A stretch of 64,000 nucleotides of DNA from Megaleporinus macrocephalus (Eukaryota > Chordata > Actinopteri > Characiformes > Anostomidae). The translations under genes and the position numbers were made by a program. Location of the stretch: the NCBI GenBank assembly GCA_021613375.1, contig CM038720.1:41614949-41678948 (forward strand), read 5' to 3'. Each line of letters starts with the position of its first letter. The first letter of the stretch is position 1. This document shows positions 47,271 through 59,397 of this stretch, piece after piece. Below the pieces are notes generated by a model. The model saw only the letters and a list, made by a program, of their open reading frames with translations, was not told where the DNA came from and ran no database searches.

Positions 47271-47345
<75 letters not shown>
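47271..47345. repeat. (AT)n microsatellite
   Basis: AT repeat of about 75 bp. Confidence 0.97.
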
Positions 47346-47346
<1 letters not shown>

Positions 47347-48163
47347 CACTTATACACAGTGCAACTAGTAGTGAAAAAGTATGACAGCTGCCCGATCACA
47401 TGAAACAGTATGATAATATAAAGAACGAATATCAGAAATGTAGAAATATAAGGATAAGAACAAGATGCTGGTGGATTTGTATTAGGTTCCTGTTATGGAT
47501 CTCGTCGGTAATCACACATGTTTCAGAAGCTCCCCCTGTGATACTAATCCTGCCTGAATAGGGCGATAGGCCCTCTGGGCGTTCCAGTAAAGAAGAAAAG
47601 TGCTATTTGGCAAAAAGGCGGTGTCCCCATCATACATGCCCGTGTGTGTTTGTGTGGACGTATGTGCCCGCAGGTGGAGGGTATGCGTCTTGTCTCATCG
47701 CGCCCATACTCATCCAGTCCGTCACAGCGTCTTAGCTATGATGTCTGACCCGCCGATCTTTTTATTTATTTATTTTTCTACCCCAGTTCGCCGCCACCGC
47801 CGTCTCTGTGCTTGGCGAAAGGCATTTGAAATTCATGTTGGCCTACTTTCCTTGCATCCTGCCTACCGGCACACATTAAGAGCAGAGCATCGTTACGCTG
47901 GGTGCCAGGCAGTTCCGGTGTGCAGCGATTGTTCTCTCAACAAACCTTGGAGGCAGTTTTCCCCCACCAGTGTTTTGGTTTTAATCAAAGGCTGGCAGTG
48001 TCGGGTATCGTTGCTCCAGACGTGAAAAGTCTTTAAACTGTAAACACATATATGTATAAATTGTCACTTCATCTTCATTTTTGTTGATATTCTATGTTAT
48101 ATAAACACAGCAGCTGCTGTTTACACTGAGGGAAAAAAAATAAAATAAAATAAAAAATAAATA
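47346..48163. other. No supported gene
   Basis: Unique-looking sequence. A 141-codon frame at 47,600-48,025 has no recognisable domain. Ends in an A-rich run (48,130-48,163). Confidence 0.4.
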
Positions 48164-48177
48164 AAATATATATATAT

Positions 48178-48237
<60 letters not shown>
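48164..48237. repeat. (AT)n microsatellite with two breaks
   Basis: AT repeat interrupted by AA/TT junctions near 48,188 and 48,210. Confidence 0.96.
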
Positions 48238-48243
<6 letters not shown>

Positions 48244-48254
48244 TACAAACACTG

Positions 48255-48490
48255 CTGTTTCTGATCCACTCACACCTGCACAACACACAGTAACACACCA
48301 CCACCACGTCAGTGTCACTGCAGCTCTGAGAGTGATGCACAGTTGCTCTGTGGTGGTCCTGTGGGGGTCCTGATCATTAAAGAACAGAGTAATAAAGTAT
48401 ACAGAGAATCAGATGAACTACAGTCTGTAAGTGGAGCTCCTGTATGGTCAGTGGAGCTGATACAGTGGACAGTGAGTGGAGATGTAAGGA
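48255..48490. mobile_element. Fish foldback-type element, copy 3 (one arm)
   Basis: CTGATCCACTCACACCTGCA, CACCACCACGTCAGTGTCAC, TGGTCCTGTGGGGGTCCTGA and GAATCAGATGAACTACAGTC form the right arm of the family. The left part is cut by the AT repeat. Confidence 0.75.
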
Positions 48491-49126
48491 TATATAAAAT
48501 GTGTGATGTAAGTGAAGTATGCAATTGGATTATTACATGTAATCCATTAGTAGCAACTAATTACGGTGTGGTGAGAAGTGTAGCTCAAATCAGTGCAGTA
48601 ATTATAATAAATGCATGTAATTACTCTCCATTGTGTTTACCTGGGTACTTGTTTGCCTTGATGTCCAGCGATTTGTCTCCATGTCCATGTTACATGATTG
48701 GGCAGCGTGTGCCCACTGGCAGTAGCGGTGGAGAAAGTTGGCAGATAGATTGTTTGGCTTGATCATGAAGGCTCAGAGCACGGACAGCTCTGAGATAACG
48801 CTCTCCTGCGTCACAGTCAACGTTTGTTGTGTGTTTAGCTTGTTTTCTTTTGGTTTAGTTTGTGTTTTCTTTTCTGTTTCTATCAGTGTAAAAGCTGTGA
48901 TACGCATCAAGAATATGAAAGTATATACAATTTTATATGTAAACATGTGAACTGTTAGATTACTTCACCTGTTAATCTTAACCCACCAGGATGGACCCCC
49001 AGGGTTTATACAGTAGTCATCTAATTTCCCTTTTCTAATGACCAGAAAAGGGAAAACAGTGTTTAAGTCTAGGATCAGATTATAGAGTGTAAATGGGTGT
49101 AGAGCCATATCTGGGTGACCAAATGT
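48491..49126. other. No recognisable feature
   Basis: Unique intronic sequence with no supported feature. Confidence 0.45.
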
Positions 49127-49215
49127 AGATAGATAGATAGAGAGATAGAGAGATAGAGAGAGAGATAGATAGAGAGATAAATAGATACTTTATTGATCCC
49201 GAAGGAAATGTAGCA
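49127..49215 (-). mobile_element. LINE-type tail with GATA microsatellite
   Basis: GATA/GAGA repeats precede ATAGATACTTTATTGATCCC and GAAGGAAATG, the reverse of the common fish retroposon 3' end GGGATCAATAAAGTATCT(ATCT)n. Confidence 0.65.
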
Positions 49216-50586
49216 TGTAAATGTAGAGAAGAGATCACTAATAGGCGGACCGCCGTCTGGGTTCGGACCCAGATTTTGTCCAATGTGCACCCAAACTGAT
49301 AAACTACTGAGAAAGATTTCATTCTGACAGTGTTTATTTTAAGTGGAGGAACTTTTCTTTACGTCCTTAAGGTATACAGGCTTTGCGGTGCAGTAACCTC
49401 ACAGACCAATCACATGTATTGTAAGATTATCAAAGGTGCTCCTCAGCCAATCCGATTTGGAGTGCGGGAGCCCTTGTTTTTTATTGAAAACACATTTATT
49501 AGAATTAAAGAATTCATTCCGTTCAGCAATTAAACAGTAAATACACTGAAATATACTGAACGGTATGTGTGGTGTGTTGGTGTTTCAGTAGCTGATGGTA
49601 TAAGATGCTGATACTAGGCCACTGATGTAGAACATGGTAATTTAAGTACTGAAGAAATACTAAATAAATACATTCTGTGGCTTTAAGTGAATATAATTTG
49701 TGGTTTGTGGGAACAAGCTTTAGGCTACAGGTTGAGCAGAGAGACGTCAGCCAGTAAAATGCTGAGGTTAAGAAGTTATTTCAAAGTTAAACAGCCCCGT
49801 AAGAAATATTGTTTGCTCTCCTGCTTCCCTGAGGAGCTGAAATGTGTCGTCTGGCAGTGCAGTGCTTTGTGTCTCGCTGCTGTGTCTGTGTGGAGATCCT
49901 CTCATTCTGTCAGGACAATAGAATTGTCTATAGAACCCTCCATGTTTCTGTTGCCCAGTGGTCTGCTGCAGTGGACCAGAGCCCAGTCTAGTTCAGCCTG
50001 ACCTCAGCCCTTAGCAAACTCCGCCCTCTGACTCACTGCCTGTGTGTGGATGTGTGTGTAAAGCCAGAGCTGCAGTACTCAGCAGAGCTCAGTGTGGATT
50101 TAGTTCCAAACCATTTGGATGCTGGAACCTTCTGAGTATCGGTTAATACTACAGCTGTAACAGTCCACCCTAATTTAGAGTTCAGCTCAGTCCTCGGTTT
50201 GTGGGTTGCTTTTCGTTTGGCTTGCAGTTTACCATCTTTGAACCTATTGTTCATTTAAAAATGGCTTTTATCTGTAATTTAATCCTAATAAATGTACGTT
50301 TTCATACAGACTAGGTGTCTTTTCACCGCGAGAACTCAATGTGCTGCATAACAGAGTGTGAAAACACGCGAGGTGGAAGCAAAGAAAGGCCAAGTGTTTA
50401 TAACGAGCATGCACAAATCACTAGTATAGTGTAGCATAGAGTGGCGTGTGTCTGTGAGAGTTTTTCAATATAAAGCTGGGTTATGGACTTTGAGCTTGTT
50501 TTCACGGGGTTTCTTCTGAGGACCTCCTTCAGTACAGTTTTTGTTTTACTGCTGTAATGTTTCCATTTAATAAGGAGGTTCGCTGC
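49216..50586. other. No supported gene
   Basis: About 1.4 kb of unique-looking sequence with short frames only. A GATGTGTGTGTAAAGCC stretch near 50,050 has no recognised role. Confidence 0.4.
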
Positions 50587-50695
50587 TTCTTGTTGGAATT
50601 TTTCTGGTCCACCTTAAATGGTGAACCAGTTATAATGGCTTAGGTGCCAGAACGTACCTGCTGTGCTATTTTAAGCCTGTTCCAGCTTCATAGTT
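50587..50695. mobile_element. CCACCTTAAA hairpin family, diverged copy
   Basis: GCTTCTTGTTGGAATTTTTC, TGGTCCACCTTAAATGGTGA and AGGTGCCAGAACGTACCTGC match 51,915-52,010. The right arm (CTGTGCTATTTTAAGCC) is strongly diverged. Confidence 0.65.
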
Positions 50696-50820
50696 TTAAT
50701 GCTGATAATGTATTTTTTGATCATTTGGTTCAAACCATACAAATAAGTTCTATGGAGGGACATTTTGGTTCATGCTGCACCGGCTCAACTTGGGTTGCTA
50801 CGGAACAAGTGGTTCAAACA

Positions 50821-51152
50821 TTATCAACACAAAGTTGCAACAACAACCACATCGAACAACATGTTCAGGTTGCAGTCCTGGGTGCTGAACACAGATCGAA
50901 GGGGGCGCAGTTCAGCACCAGGGACAGCACCCTGAACATGTTGTTTATTGTGGTTGTTGTTGTAACTTTCTGTGTTGATTGGAAAAACTTGCCCTTGATC
51001 CAGTATGGCGACTTTCAAGATGGCGGCCATGTTCAGGACATAGCCTAAAAGATAGACCCCCTTACCCGTTGCTGGGATGTTCAGATACGTCATTTTCCCT
51101 TTCACTTCTGAAATAAAGGGGTGTCCTGAGACTTTTGACTCACCCTGTAGAG
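50821..51152 (-). mobile_element. AACAACAACC hairpin family, copy 3 (reverse orientation)
   Basis: The hairpin 50,821-50,980 has arms TTGCAACAACAACCACATCG and GTGGTTGTTGTTGTAACTTT around inner arms GGTGCTGAAC/GTTCAGCACC. The flank 50,985-51,152 is the reverse of the 35.2 and 36.5 kb flanks and ends GACTTTTGACTCACCCTGTA. This is the clearest copy of the terminus. Confidence 0.8.
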
Positions 51153-51857
51153 TTATATCAATTTTGCCCAACACTGTTGAATATTGTATCCAAGGCTTAA
51201 GAAAGATGGGGGGTCAGGGGGGGTCTGAAGGAGACGTAGAGAGAAAGAGAAGGACCAAAGAAAGAAGTGAGTCTCGTGAGCCGTACAGAGGGGATGGAGA
51301 GCGGCATGCCCGGCTGCTGCCCCCCTCATGCGCTGTCTGCGACAGCCTGGGCCGTGCTGTGGAACAAACGGCTCAAGAGGTTCTTATTCAGCTCCAACAT
51401 TCCGCAGGGCCCAGGAGGGCGCGGGCTCTGCCGGGTGGAGGAGGCCGATAAGCCGAGGGAAACAAGAGGATTTGAGGGGGCTTTGCGGCCTGGAATGCTG
51501 ATCTTTGACACATTATCACTGTGGCCGTGTAAGTGGGCTCACCGCGGCTGGGAATGTGCGACTGACCCTCCGTCAAGACACCCGGACACGTCGGTTCGGA
51601 GCGTGCGCCCCTTCAAGAGCTTTTAGGAGCTCTTGGTAATCCGCATACTGTGGAAAGTGGGTTATGGTGATAAGAGGTGAAGACGTAGAGGAGGCCGAGA
51701 GGAGACGAGACGAGGTTTCATTGGAGAGATGAAAACGAAGGAAGATTAAATTAGACTGGTGCTTCGTTAAAATTGTGGAGAAGCCGGCCTGGCAGGGGGA
51801 TGTGGAGCGGCTACTAATTCAATGTGTTGCATAACATTTATACTGTGAACCTCCTTC
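51153..51857. other. No supported gene; GC-rich stretch
   Basis: GC-rich, repeat-poor sequence with overlapping frames up to about 124 codons (51,077-51,626), none with a recognised family. It could be unique regulatory DNA. Confidence 0.4.
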
Positions 51858-51884
51858 GTTGTTGTTGTTGTTGTTGTTGTTGTT
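51858..51884. repeat. (TTG)n microsatellite
   Basis: Nine TTG units. Confidence 0.95.
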
Positions 51885-51904
51885 TTAATGCTTTTTTGTT
51901 TCCA

Positions 51905-52015
51905 TATAATAACAGATTTGCTGCTTGTTGTTGGAGTTTTTCAGTTCCACCTTAAATGATGAACCGGTTCCAACGCCTCAGGTGCCAGAATATACCTGCT
52001 GTGCTAGGAACTTTT
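51905..52015. mobile_element. CCACCTTAAA hairpin family, diverged copy
   Basis: GCTTGTTGTTGGAGTTTTTC, AGTTCCACCTTAAATGATGA and AGGTGCCAGAATATACCTGC match the 50.6 kb copy. The TTTCCAT(A/T)TAATAA upstream also matches, so the shared segment is longer than the arm. Confidence 0.65.
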
Positions 52016-52167
52016 GGAAAATCCGACTGCAAATTCTCATGTTGCTGGAATGGCAGAGAGATGTGGAGAGGCTACTGCGACCAGTGCTGTGCAGTGATCT
52101 TATGGTGTTATATAGTGTTTGTCCATGGAATGCCAGGATAGTTACTTAGATTACTCAGATTAGATTT

Positions 52168-52322
52168 TTAACCCATCCGTGCAGTGAAACACTCTCACAT
52201 ACACACACATTAGTGCACATGCACACTCATGCTCAAGGGTGCTTTAGTCATGTCCTGTCGGTTCATGGAATCGAACCGGCAACCTACCAGTCACAAGGCT
52301 AATTACCCAACTGGCCCAGCTT
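52168..52322 (-). mobile_element. tRNA-derived SINE, shortened copy
   Basis: AACCCATCCGTGCAGTGAAA at the 3' side and GGAATCGAACCGGCAACCTA at the head side. Read in reverse, GGTTCGATTCC is an intact B box. The middle of the SINE body is deleted. Confidence 0.75.
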
Positions 52323-52947
52323 GTGTTTCCTGGATGTGAATCATAACCTCCTTTTACTCTTTTTTATTTAGATATTTCTATCACTGATTCATAAAACCAT
52401 CATTTAACACTGGAAGGAAATCAGTATGATCTTCATATGAGTTTGGATGTAGTGGTTGATTGCTGTTCTCCTAATGTTCTGGTGCTTGTGCAGACCTTAT
52501 TTATATCCCTGTTAGCTTGTTCTCCTGGTGGTTTCGCTGATGTGTGCTATCAGTTCACATGTAAATCTTTTTTTCCTCCAAACTCAACAACATAACACTT
52601 AACTCTTAATTGATTTAGGCCAGAAATAACTTTCAGCTCATTCTCCACCCTCTCCCCTAAACCCCCCTTACAGCTCTGGTTATTGCTCAGCTCTTATATC
52701 CGAGGCCATTCCTTCCTTCACATGATTGTTTTCGTTGCTGTAGCCTCTCTGATTTGGCTCAAAGTCTTTAAGGACTACGGCAACACTAGTTATCAGTATA
52801 CCTCCTAAGATATAGCAGACGATCTTATTTAGAGAGACTTACGTTCACTTGTACACAGGTAGTCACAGAGGGAGTGTAGAACGTAGGACTGCGATTAGAA
52901 CGTAGAACTACGATTAGCCACATGTGTTTACACACAGCGGAATCTGA
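52323..52947. other. No recognisable feature
   Basis: Unique sequence between two SINE copies; nothing supported. Confidence 0.45.
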
Positions 52948-53178
52948 CCATCCGTGCAGTGAAACACCCACATATACACACACTAGTGAACATACACACT
53001 AGGGGGCGGTGAGCACACGTGCCCGGAGCGGTGGGCAGCCCTTATCCACGGCGCCCGGGGAGCAGTTGGGGTTAGGTGCCTTGCTCAAGGGCACTACAGT
53101 CATGACTTGCCGGGGATCGAACCGGTGACCTTCCGGTCACAAGGCCGGATCCCTAACCTTCAGGCCACGACTGCCCCC
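52948..53178 (-). mobile_element. tRNA-derived SINE, best-preserved copy
   Basis: On the minus strand it starts GGGGGGCAGTCGTGGCCTGA (A-box-like TGGCCTGAAGG at 53,157-53,167). It has the B box GGTTCGATCCC at 53,113-53,123, then a body (GGTGGGCAGCC in plus orientation near 53,030) and the end GTTTCACTGCACGGATGG. The size is about 230 bp. The promoter boxes are intact by eye. It is not a tRNA gene, because the cloverleaf is not maintained. Confidence 0.85.
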
Positions 53179-54207
53179 CAGATGTAGATGTAGGTAGTGT
53201 TACAGTTTACCTGTACACAGGTACATCTGGGTCCATCTGAGTCTTGGTTGTTGTGGTTTATGCCCCGTAGCCAGGTCCTGCGAGCGTTATGAATTATTTC
53301 CTGCATTATCTGCTGCTGTTCTGTTGCGGATGGCTGGGTTTAATCCCTGCGTGTGTGAGATAGTGCTGTGTCTCTGGTATGTTTATTTTTGCCTGCAGTC
53401 GTGTAGGGCTCTCTTCATGTGTTGGTAATTGACTGGCTGGAGTTTCTGCACAGATGCAAATGCAGGATGGTCCTCTTCACTCATCCTGCGGCCTCCTCTC
53501 CACCGCCCACATTGAAAGCAGCCTCTCTGGGGAGTTCAGCTGGAGAGCTCTGTTTTACATACCGCTCATTGTCCTCAAAGCAGGAGCGTTGTAGCTTCAC
53601 GCTCTTTCAGCTCAGGTGTGAAGAACCCGTTTCAGTTCTCTGTACTGTGGAGATGGACTGTTTTCTCTTTTCCAGATATCTACATTTTTATGCGTAGCAT
53701 TCAAATTCCAGGAGAAAATGGTTGTTTACACCATCTTTTTAGCAATTCATTTACAAATAATTAGTAACAGTCTAGTAAATAGAGGTGTATCTTTTTAGTC
53801 AAGCTTAGAAATTATATATACAGGTATTTATATGGTGTGATAATACCATATATTAGGAGTGTGTAATATTTAATGTTTGTGATAATATCTTAATTGTTGT
53901 GTTAACGATATGCGAGCCGATGTTAAGTACACTCATGACTGGTGAAAAACAACAATCAGAACGCCTCCATGCATTCACTGCCACATGCTTTAGTACAGGC
54001 TGCACAGAGTGAGCATTGAGAGTGCCCATACTGTGTGCTAGCATAGGCTAAAGCTAGCACAGCTGCCTAAACAACACACCTAAAGCTGAAAGGGAGTGAA
54101 CACACTGCGCCAGGGGAAGAAACTCAGACACCGCCAGCCTCACAGTCTTCCACCTTAGATTTACCTTAGATTTATTGACGAGGATCATCTTCACTCGCAT
54201 GGAGCTG
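53179..54207. other. No supported gene
   Basis: About 1 kb of unique-looking sequence with no recognised exon. Confidence 0.4.
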
Positions 54208-54274
54208 GAGTATGAACAGAGTATGAACAGAGTATGAACAGAGTATGAACAGAGTATGAACAGAGTATGAACAG
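54208..54274. repeat. 11 bp tandem repeat
   Basis: Six copies of GAGTATGAACA. Confidence 0.95.
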
Positions 54275-54374
54275 CTTCGGGAGTGTGCTGTCTAAGACAG
54301 ACCTCAACCAGCAAAAACACACACTCAGCAAACTTCAGCGAGTCATTCAGTAAAACAGAGCCTTCCCCCACTGA

Positions 54375-54440
54375 CGCTGGGATTGGCTCCAGCCCCCCGT
54401 GACCCCGCTAGTGGGATAAAGCGGAAGATAATGGATGGAT
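54375..54440 (+). mobile_element. LINE-type 3' end fragment
   Basis: ATTGGCTCCAGCCCCCCGTG, GTGGGATAAAGCGGAAGATA and ATGGATGGAT form the familiar 3' end of fish LINEs with an (ATGG)n tail. Confidence 0.6.
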
Positions 54441-54701
54441 ATATGTTAATATCCATTAAGAAGTGCAAGCTAGTAAAATATAGGACTTTTACAAACACAT
54501 TTTTAAATAATGCACAGTGTTGTTTATTATTATCTACAAAATTACAAAAAAATATATACTTATATACACAGCCCTACTGTCTATACTGAATGAGGTATTA
54601 ATGTTTTTATGGGCTAGTAGTTTAAGTGCTGATTTATTGCAAACGTTCAGTTACAAACCTACGCACAATATCTGGGAATCTAGCTAGTAGTTATCTGTGT
54701 C

Positions 54702-54933
54702 ACAGTGAATCACCTGTACACACTAAAATACTCACTCCAACTGACAACCAGCTCAGCTTCTCCTTCTCCAGTTCTCCTGTTTCCACTTTACATGGAGCAG
54801 CAGGTATGTTCTGGCTCCTGCTGCACTGTTTAAGGTGGAACAGGAAAACTGGTGAACGAGCTGCTTCACCCTCGTGCGCTCGGTAGGAGTGAGTATTGTA
54901 GAGTGAACAGTTGGTCTGGGGGTGATGTCACTG
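54702..54933. mobile_element. CCACCTTAAA hairpin family, full-length foldback copy
   Basis: The inner hairpin 54,750-54,866 has arms GTTTCCACTTTACATGGAGC/ACTGTTTAAGGTGGAACAGG. Outer arms extend further: ACTAAAATACTCACTCCAAC on the left is mirrored by GTAGGAGTGAGTATTGTAGA on the right, and CAGTGAATCACC by GGTGATGTCACTG. The total is about 230 bp and nearly all of it is inverted repeat. Confidence 0.8.
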
Positions 54934-55792
54934 TTCACTGGTGAGAAGTTAAAAACTACAGCTACAAGAAACTGGAACAGGAAATTCAGTCTCTCATCCT
55001 GGCCACAGACGAAGGGACAGACAGTTCTGCTGCTGCTTTTTGGTCAGTACTAGATACTTTTGGTACTAGATAAAAGCTCCTTGTGGTTCTCAGTTAAACT
55101 GATTGTGTGTGACTGTAAACAATGTGAACCACAGACATTCTGAGAGAGTGTGATAGCGCCCCCTATGTGGAATAAATCACTTCCTGCCCTCCATCTGCAG
55201 ACACAGAAGACCATGGATGGTTAATCTGAAAACTTTTCAAGCTTAACAGAGCGATTAACTGGTCTGAGTTCAGTGGTGCTGGTTTATGTTTTGCATGTTG
55301 CTGTTTGCACCAGGAGCGCTTGTCCAGGTCCCAGCTCAGCCCCTCGTCAGCACCATAAATCACTCGTCTCTCTCTCCTGCGGTTCTCCGGGCTTTACGTT
55401 TGCTCAGTGGAAAGTAAAAGGCAGTGAAATGCAGGTTAATAACCAGCGCTTTGCTGCCACTCCACAGTGGGCCGGTCGGTCGCTGCCTAGCAACTGTGTA
55501 AGGGGGCTGGAGGGGCAGGACATGACAGCCTCTCGGTGCATGAAGGAAAATGAAGTGCGCGACCACGGGAGGGAGAAAAAAGAGGGTTAATAACTCGAGA
55601 GATGAGGGAAGAAAAGTCAAATTGGACGCTGCGTGGTGTCAGTCGTGGAGGCTTTAGAGGATATTTAATCTGCTGGGTGTTTTCAGAACCAGCTTTGACT
55701 CTGAAGCAGTTTGAACCTGTAATATTTGTCTGTCAGCCCAACTTTTTAGGCAGTTGTTGTGTGTTTTGATCGGACGTCAGGTTTAATATACA
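54934..55792. other. No supported gene
   Basis: Unique-looking sequence, GC-richer at 55,270-55,560. Frames up to about 105 codons have no family signal. Confidence 0.4.
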
Positions 55793-55965
55793 ATCTTAAA
55801 GGCTAAGCACCAGCTAATATGAAAACGTTTTATTTGTTACAAAGTCAAAAATACAGCTTAAAGGACTGTTTAGCTCTGCCTACTGTTCGGAAACTGCCGT
55901 AGGGGTTATAAAACACGTTAGAAGACGCAGTTACGCTAATGCACAATGCCAAAAAGCTCAAAAAC
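55793..55965. repeat. Dispersed repeat, copy 2 of 2
   Basis: AAGGCTAAGCACCAGCTAAT, GGACTGTTTAGCTCTGCCTA and the following text match 15,508-15,765. It is interrupted on its right by the hAT-like inverted pair. Confidence 0.65.
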
Positions 55966-56397
55966 ACAGTATTGATACACAGATTTCTGGCAGACAGGGA
56001 ATCATTGTGTGTTCTGTTTAAACCTCTGACCACTAGATGGCAGTGTTGTAATCCATTTTCAGCTCCACTCCAACATTAACAAGCAGCACAAGGACGCAAT
56101 CCTAAAAAAATCCTACTATTAAAACACACCATTATATGAACAGGTTTATCAATGCTTACAATAGCACTGCGCCCTTGTGCTGCTTGTTAATGTTGAAGTG
56201 GAGCTGAAAATGGATTACAACACTGCCATCTAGTGGTCAAAGGTTTAAACACAACACACAATGATTCACTGTCTGCCAGGAATCTGTGTATTGATACTGT
56301 GAATCTGTGTATTGATACTGTGTTCCTAAGAAACGATACAGTCTCACGAAACGTAATATCCTGATATTCAATATTTCTATATTTTCTTACACCCCTA
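55962..56397. mobile_element. Two hAT-like elements fused as an inverted repeat
   Basis: The left arm (55,962-56,102: ACAGTATTGATACACAGATT, CTCTGACCACTAGATGGCAG) is inverted in the right arm (56,160-56,330: CTGCCATCTAGTGGTCAAAG, AATCTGTGTATTGATACTGT). The right end TTCTTACACCCCTA at 56,397 is the normal family terminus. The word AATCTGTGTATTGATACTGT is duplicated at 56,280-56,320. Confidence 0.75.
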
Positions 56398-56699
56398 GTT
56401 TACATGCCCTCAAAGAGAACCACAGTTCTGTGTTCAGGCCCGTGTAGGAGAATCAGTGTGGTGCTGTTGTGAAGTAGGAACGCTGGTGTACACAGTTCAT
56501 TGATTTCTTATGTAAGAGCCTTATTCTGACAGATTTCCTCCTCAGTGAAGGATAATTCAGGCCATACAGACCCTGTGTGTTTTCATGGATATCAACAGTT
56601 TCTAATGAACATTGACCAAGAAAGCATAATTAGTTCTATTTAATTTGATTAATGTTGACATTACTGTACCGATTTCTTCAAGTGTTACTAACCCGTGTA

Positions 56700-56965
56700 T
56701 CATGATACGCATCATATCGGCAGGTATTTGCCAACATGTTAGTGTTTAAACCACTAGATGTCAGCGTTCTTTACTGTCAAACTCCCCCACTCCAACATAA
56801 ACAAGTAGTGTAAGGACGCACTGCTAAACTGGCACACCGTGTGTTTGTACTTAGTTTTCCTAAAGTTACCTAAAGATTTTATTTCTCGGGATACATCGCC
56901 TTGCTTACAGTGTAGCAGTATATTGAACCGTAACCCCCGTATCATATCGATTCATATCGCATCGC
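56700..56965. mobile_element. Diverged hAT-like copy
   Basis: CATGATACGCATCATATCGG, GCAGGTATTTGCCAAC, ACCACTAGATGTCAGCG and CCAACATAAACAAGTAGTGT recall the family at 41.4 and 59.4 kb. The copy is too diverged for ends to be set. Confidence 0.45.
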
Positions 56966-58194
56966 TGGGTGTCTTTCCGCTTCACTTTACATCTGCATAC
57001 AGACTCATAACAGTGCAGAGAGAAGTTTCCCTCTCGGTGTTAGTGATGTGTTTGAATGGTGGCGTGTGGAGAGAACAGGAAACTGAGTGAGAGGGGAAGG
57101 ACGGTGAGTGGACAGCAGTGAGTCAGCCTTGGTAGAAACAGGCCACAGCTGCCCAAGGGCTGCCACAGCGCACTGAAGCTTTATAGATAAAGAGACATGT
57201 GGCCTTGCGCTGACACAAACAGTTTCCATCACTAGCTTTATTGCTTTTTGATTTGCGGTTCGTTTTGAACTGCAGACGGTTTGTTTGGGTCGATTTGCAC
57301 AATATGGGCGAAATCATGCTGCAGCTTTATTGCTGTGCATTTAGTTACTACAGGACTGCAGCGTTTGCTGCTGTGATTTCTTGTGATGTATATTAAAAAT
57401 ATATCGAACACGTACAGTGGGGAGATGCATTTGGACTTGTGTTGTTCAGATCACGTAAATGCCTTGATTTAAAAAAAAAATCCTCTGTAACATTAACTCA
57501 TTGATCGAGATCGCCTCTACATGATCAGTATTTCAGATACTGGCCTTGTCTTGTATTTATATTTATATTACATTGTGTTCACTAATAGTACATACACTGT
57601 GGGTAATGTACTGTTTTTTCCCTGTGTGCTGGTTTAAAGTCTCCTTAAACTGGGATGCTTCAAATAAATAGCAACATTAGTCTATATACAGCGCAACACT
57701 CTCTATCCTGTGTCGGGTTATGGCTCAAGGTCTCTGACCTGCTGTTTTGTACAGCACAATATTAACTGCTCTGTTAGATCCAGTTTTTGCTTCATTCCTC
57801 TCACGCTGCCTACGGTACCACCTCTCCAGGTCAGAGGTCTTAAAGCCTGGTCCTTGCACAAAGCTGAGACGCTACAGCTTCTCAACTGCAACTAACTGAT
57901 AGCGTGAATGTAAAATTGACCAAACTCCAGTAGTGCCTGATGGCGGTGGATGTAAGCACAAGAGTAGGAGATGCACATATGCACATAGAAATTATTTAAG
58001 AAATTTGAAAAACATGTAGCTGTGTTTCGGCCAGGCCCTGAAAAAAGGTACGTGCTCAATTGTTTGTTTTGCAAAGTGAAGACACGTCCCAGAATAATAT
58101 TAGAGTACTGCACAGAATTCTGAGAAAATAATATTATAAGTAGTATGTTCTAAATAAACCTCTGCATATAAACCCTAAATCATTTTAAAGGCGT
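56966..58194. other. No supported gene
   Basis: Unique-looking, partly AT-rich sequence with no supported feature. Confidence 0.4.
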
Positions 58195-58830
58195 GTGCAA
58201 TATGACATACTTAAAGAAAATGTCACTATACATACTGTGCATACTTTACAGTGTGTGTATAGTTATGTACACATCTTGCGTCACTATGCACAGTGTGCAT
58301 ACTTTACATCACTAAACGTTACTGTACATCATACATCCCTATACATCAATAAACATGCTGTACATCACTACACACTGTGCATACTTTACATCTCTATATA
58401 CTCCATACATCACTATACACATTTTGCATATTTAACATTACTATACACACCATACATCACTATATACGGACTATGTATACTTTGCATCGCTATATACGGA
58501 CTATGTATACTTTGCATCACTATACACACTATGCATACTTTGCATCACTATACATTACTCTAAATTACTTTACATCACTATACATTACTATGCATGCTGT
58601 GCATCATTATATATCACTGTACATCAATATGCAAACTGTACATCACTACACGGACTATGCATACTTTACATCACTATCGATTACATCACTATGCATGCTG
58701 TGCATCACTATATATCACTACATGCTGTACTTCACTCTACACACTATGCACGCTATACATCACTACACACTATGCATATTTTACATCACTATACATTACT
58801 TCACACACTGTATGTCACTATACATACTTT
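58195..58830. repeat. Irregular CATCACTATACATAC minisatellite
   Basis: Many diverged units of the type TACATCACTATACACACTGT and ATGCATACTTTGCATCACTA, with unit lengths of about 15-40 bp. Frames rich in HHYT come from the repeat. Confidence 0.85.
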
Positions 58831-59397
58831 TTCTGAAGTTTGAACAAGTAATAAGAGTAAACAAACAATGAATTGTCATAGTAGGCTCCTTGTTACAGCA
58901 TGTGCTTATTTGTATTGTTTGCATTGTCCTAAGTCTGATATATTATATATTGTTGATATAGGATCAAAATATATAATGTATAGATGTTGAGTGTTCTAGA
59001 AGTCGTGACGGAGGAAAGTACGCTGTGGTAACAACAATATCCTTGGATTACCCGTCTCTGCAGCACCTTAGGGCTCAGCTCCTGTGTAGCTTCCGTTCCT
59101 GTCGGTGCAGATGACACAGCTGGCCTTCTCCTCTAATAGGCCTCCGGACGGTGTTCCCACACTCGGGTAGCTGCCTGCCTGGCGCCGTACGCCACTTTAA
59201 TGTCTAAACATTGGTCTGGTCCCTGAGGGCCTGAGCAGCAACCGCGTGGAGAGGGCCCGAGCTCTCCCTTCAGTGTTTATGTCTGCATGAAGTGTTTGTA
59301 TCTGCATACAGCGTGTCAAGAGTGTGTATATGGTATCGAACACAAGTCTGGACACACCCATGCACTCGCTTTTCCTGCTGCTTTCACAGATCATTAG
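58831..59397. other. No recognisable feature
   Basis: Unique-looking sequence up to the hAT-like insertion; its last 8 bp (ATCATTAG) are the target-site copy. Confidence 0.45.

Noticed and set aside
51077..51626. Overlapping frames of about 120 codons in GC-rich DNA
   Set aside because: Open mainly because of GC-rich composition; no recognised domain, and part lies in the hairpin element flank.
53100..53178. tRNA gene on the minus strand
   Set aside because: A and B boxes are present, but the sequence is the head of a SINE and does not keep a tRNA cloverleaf.
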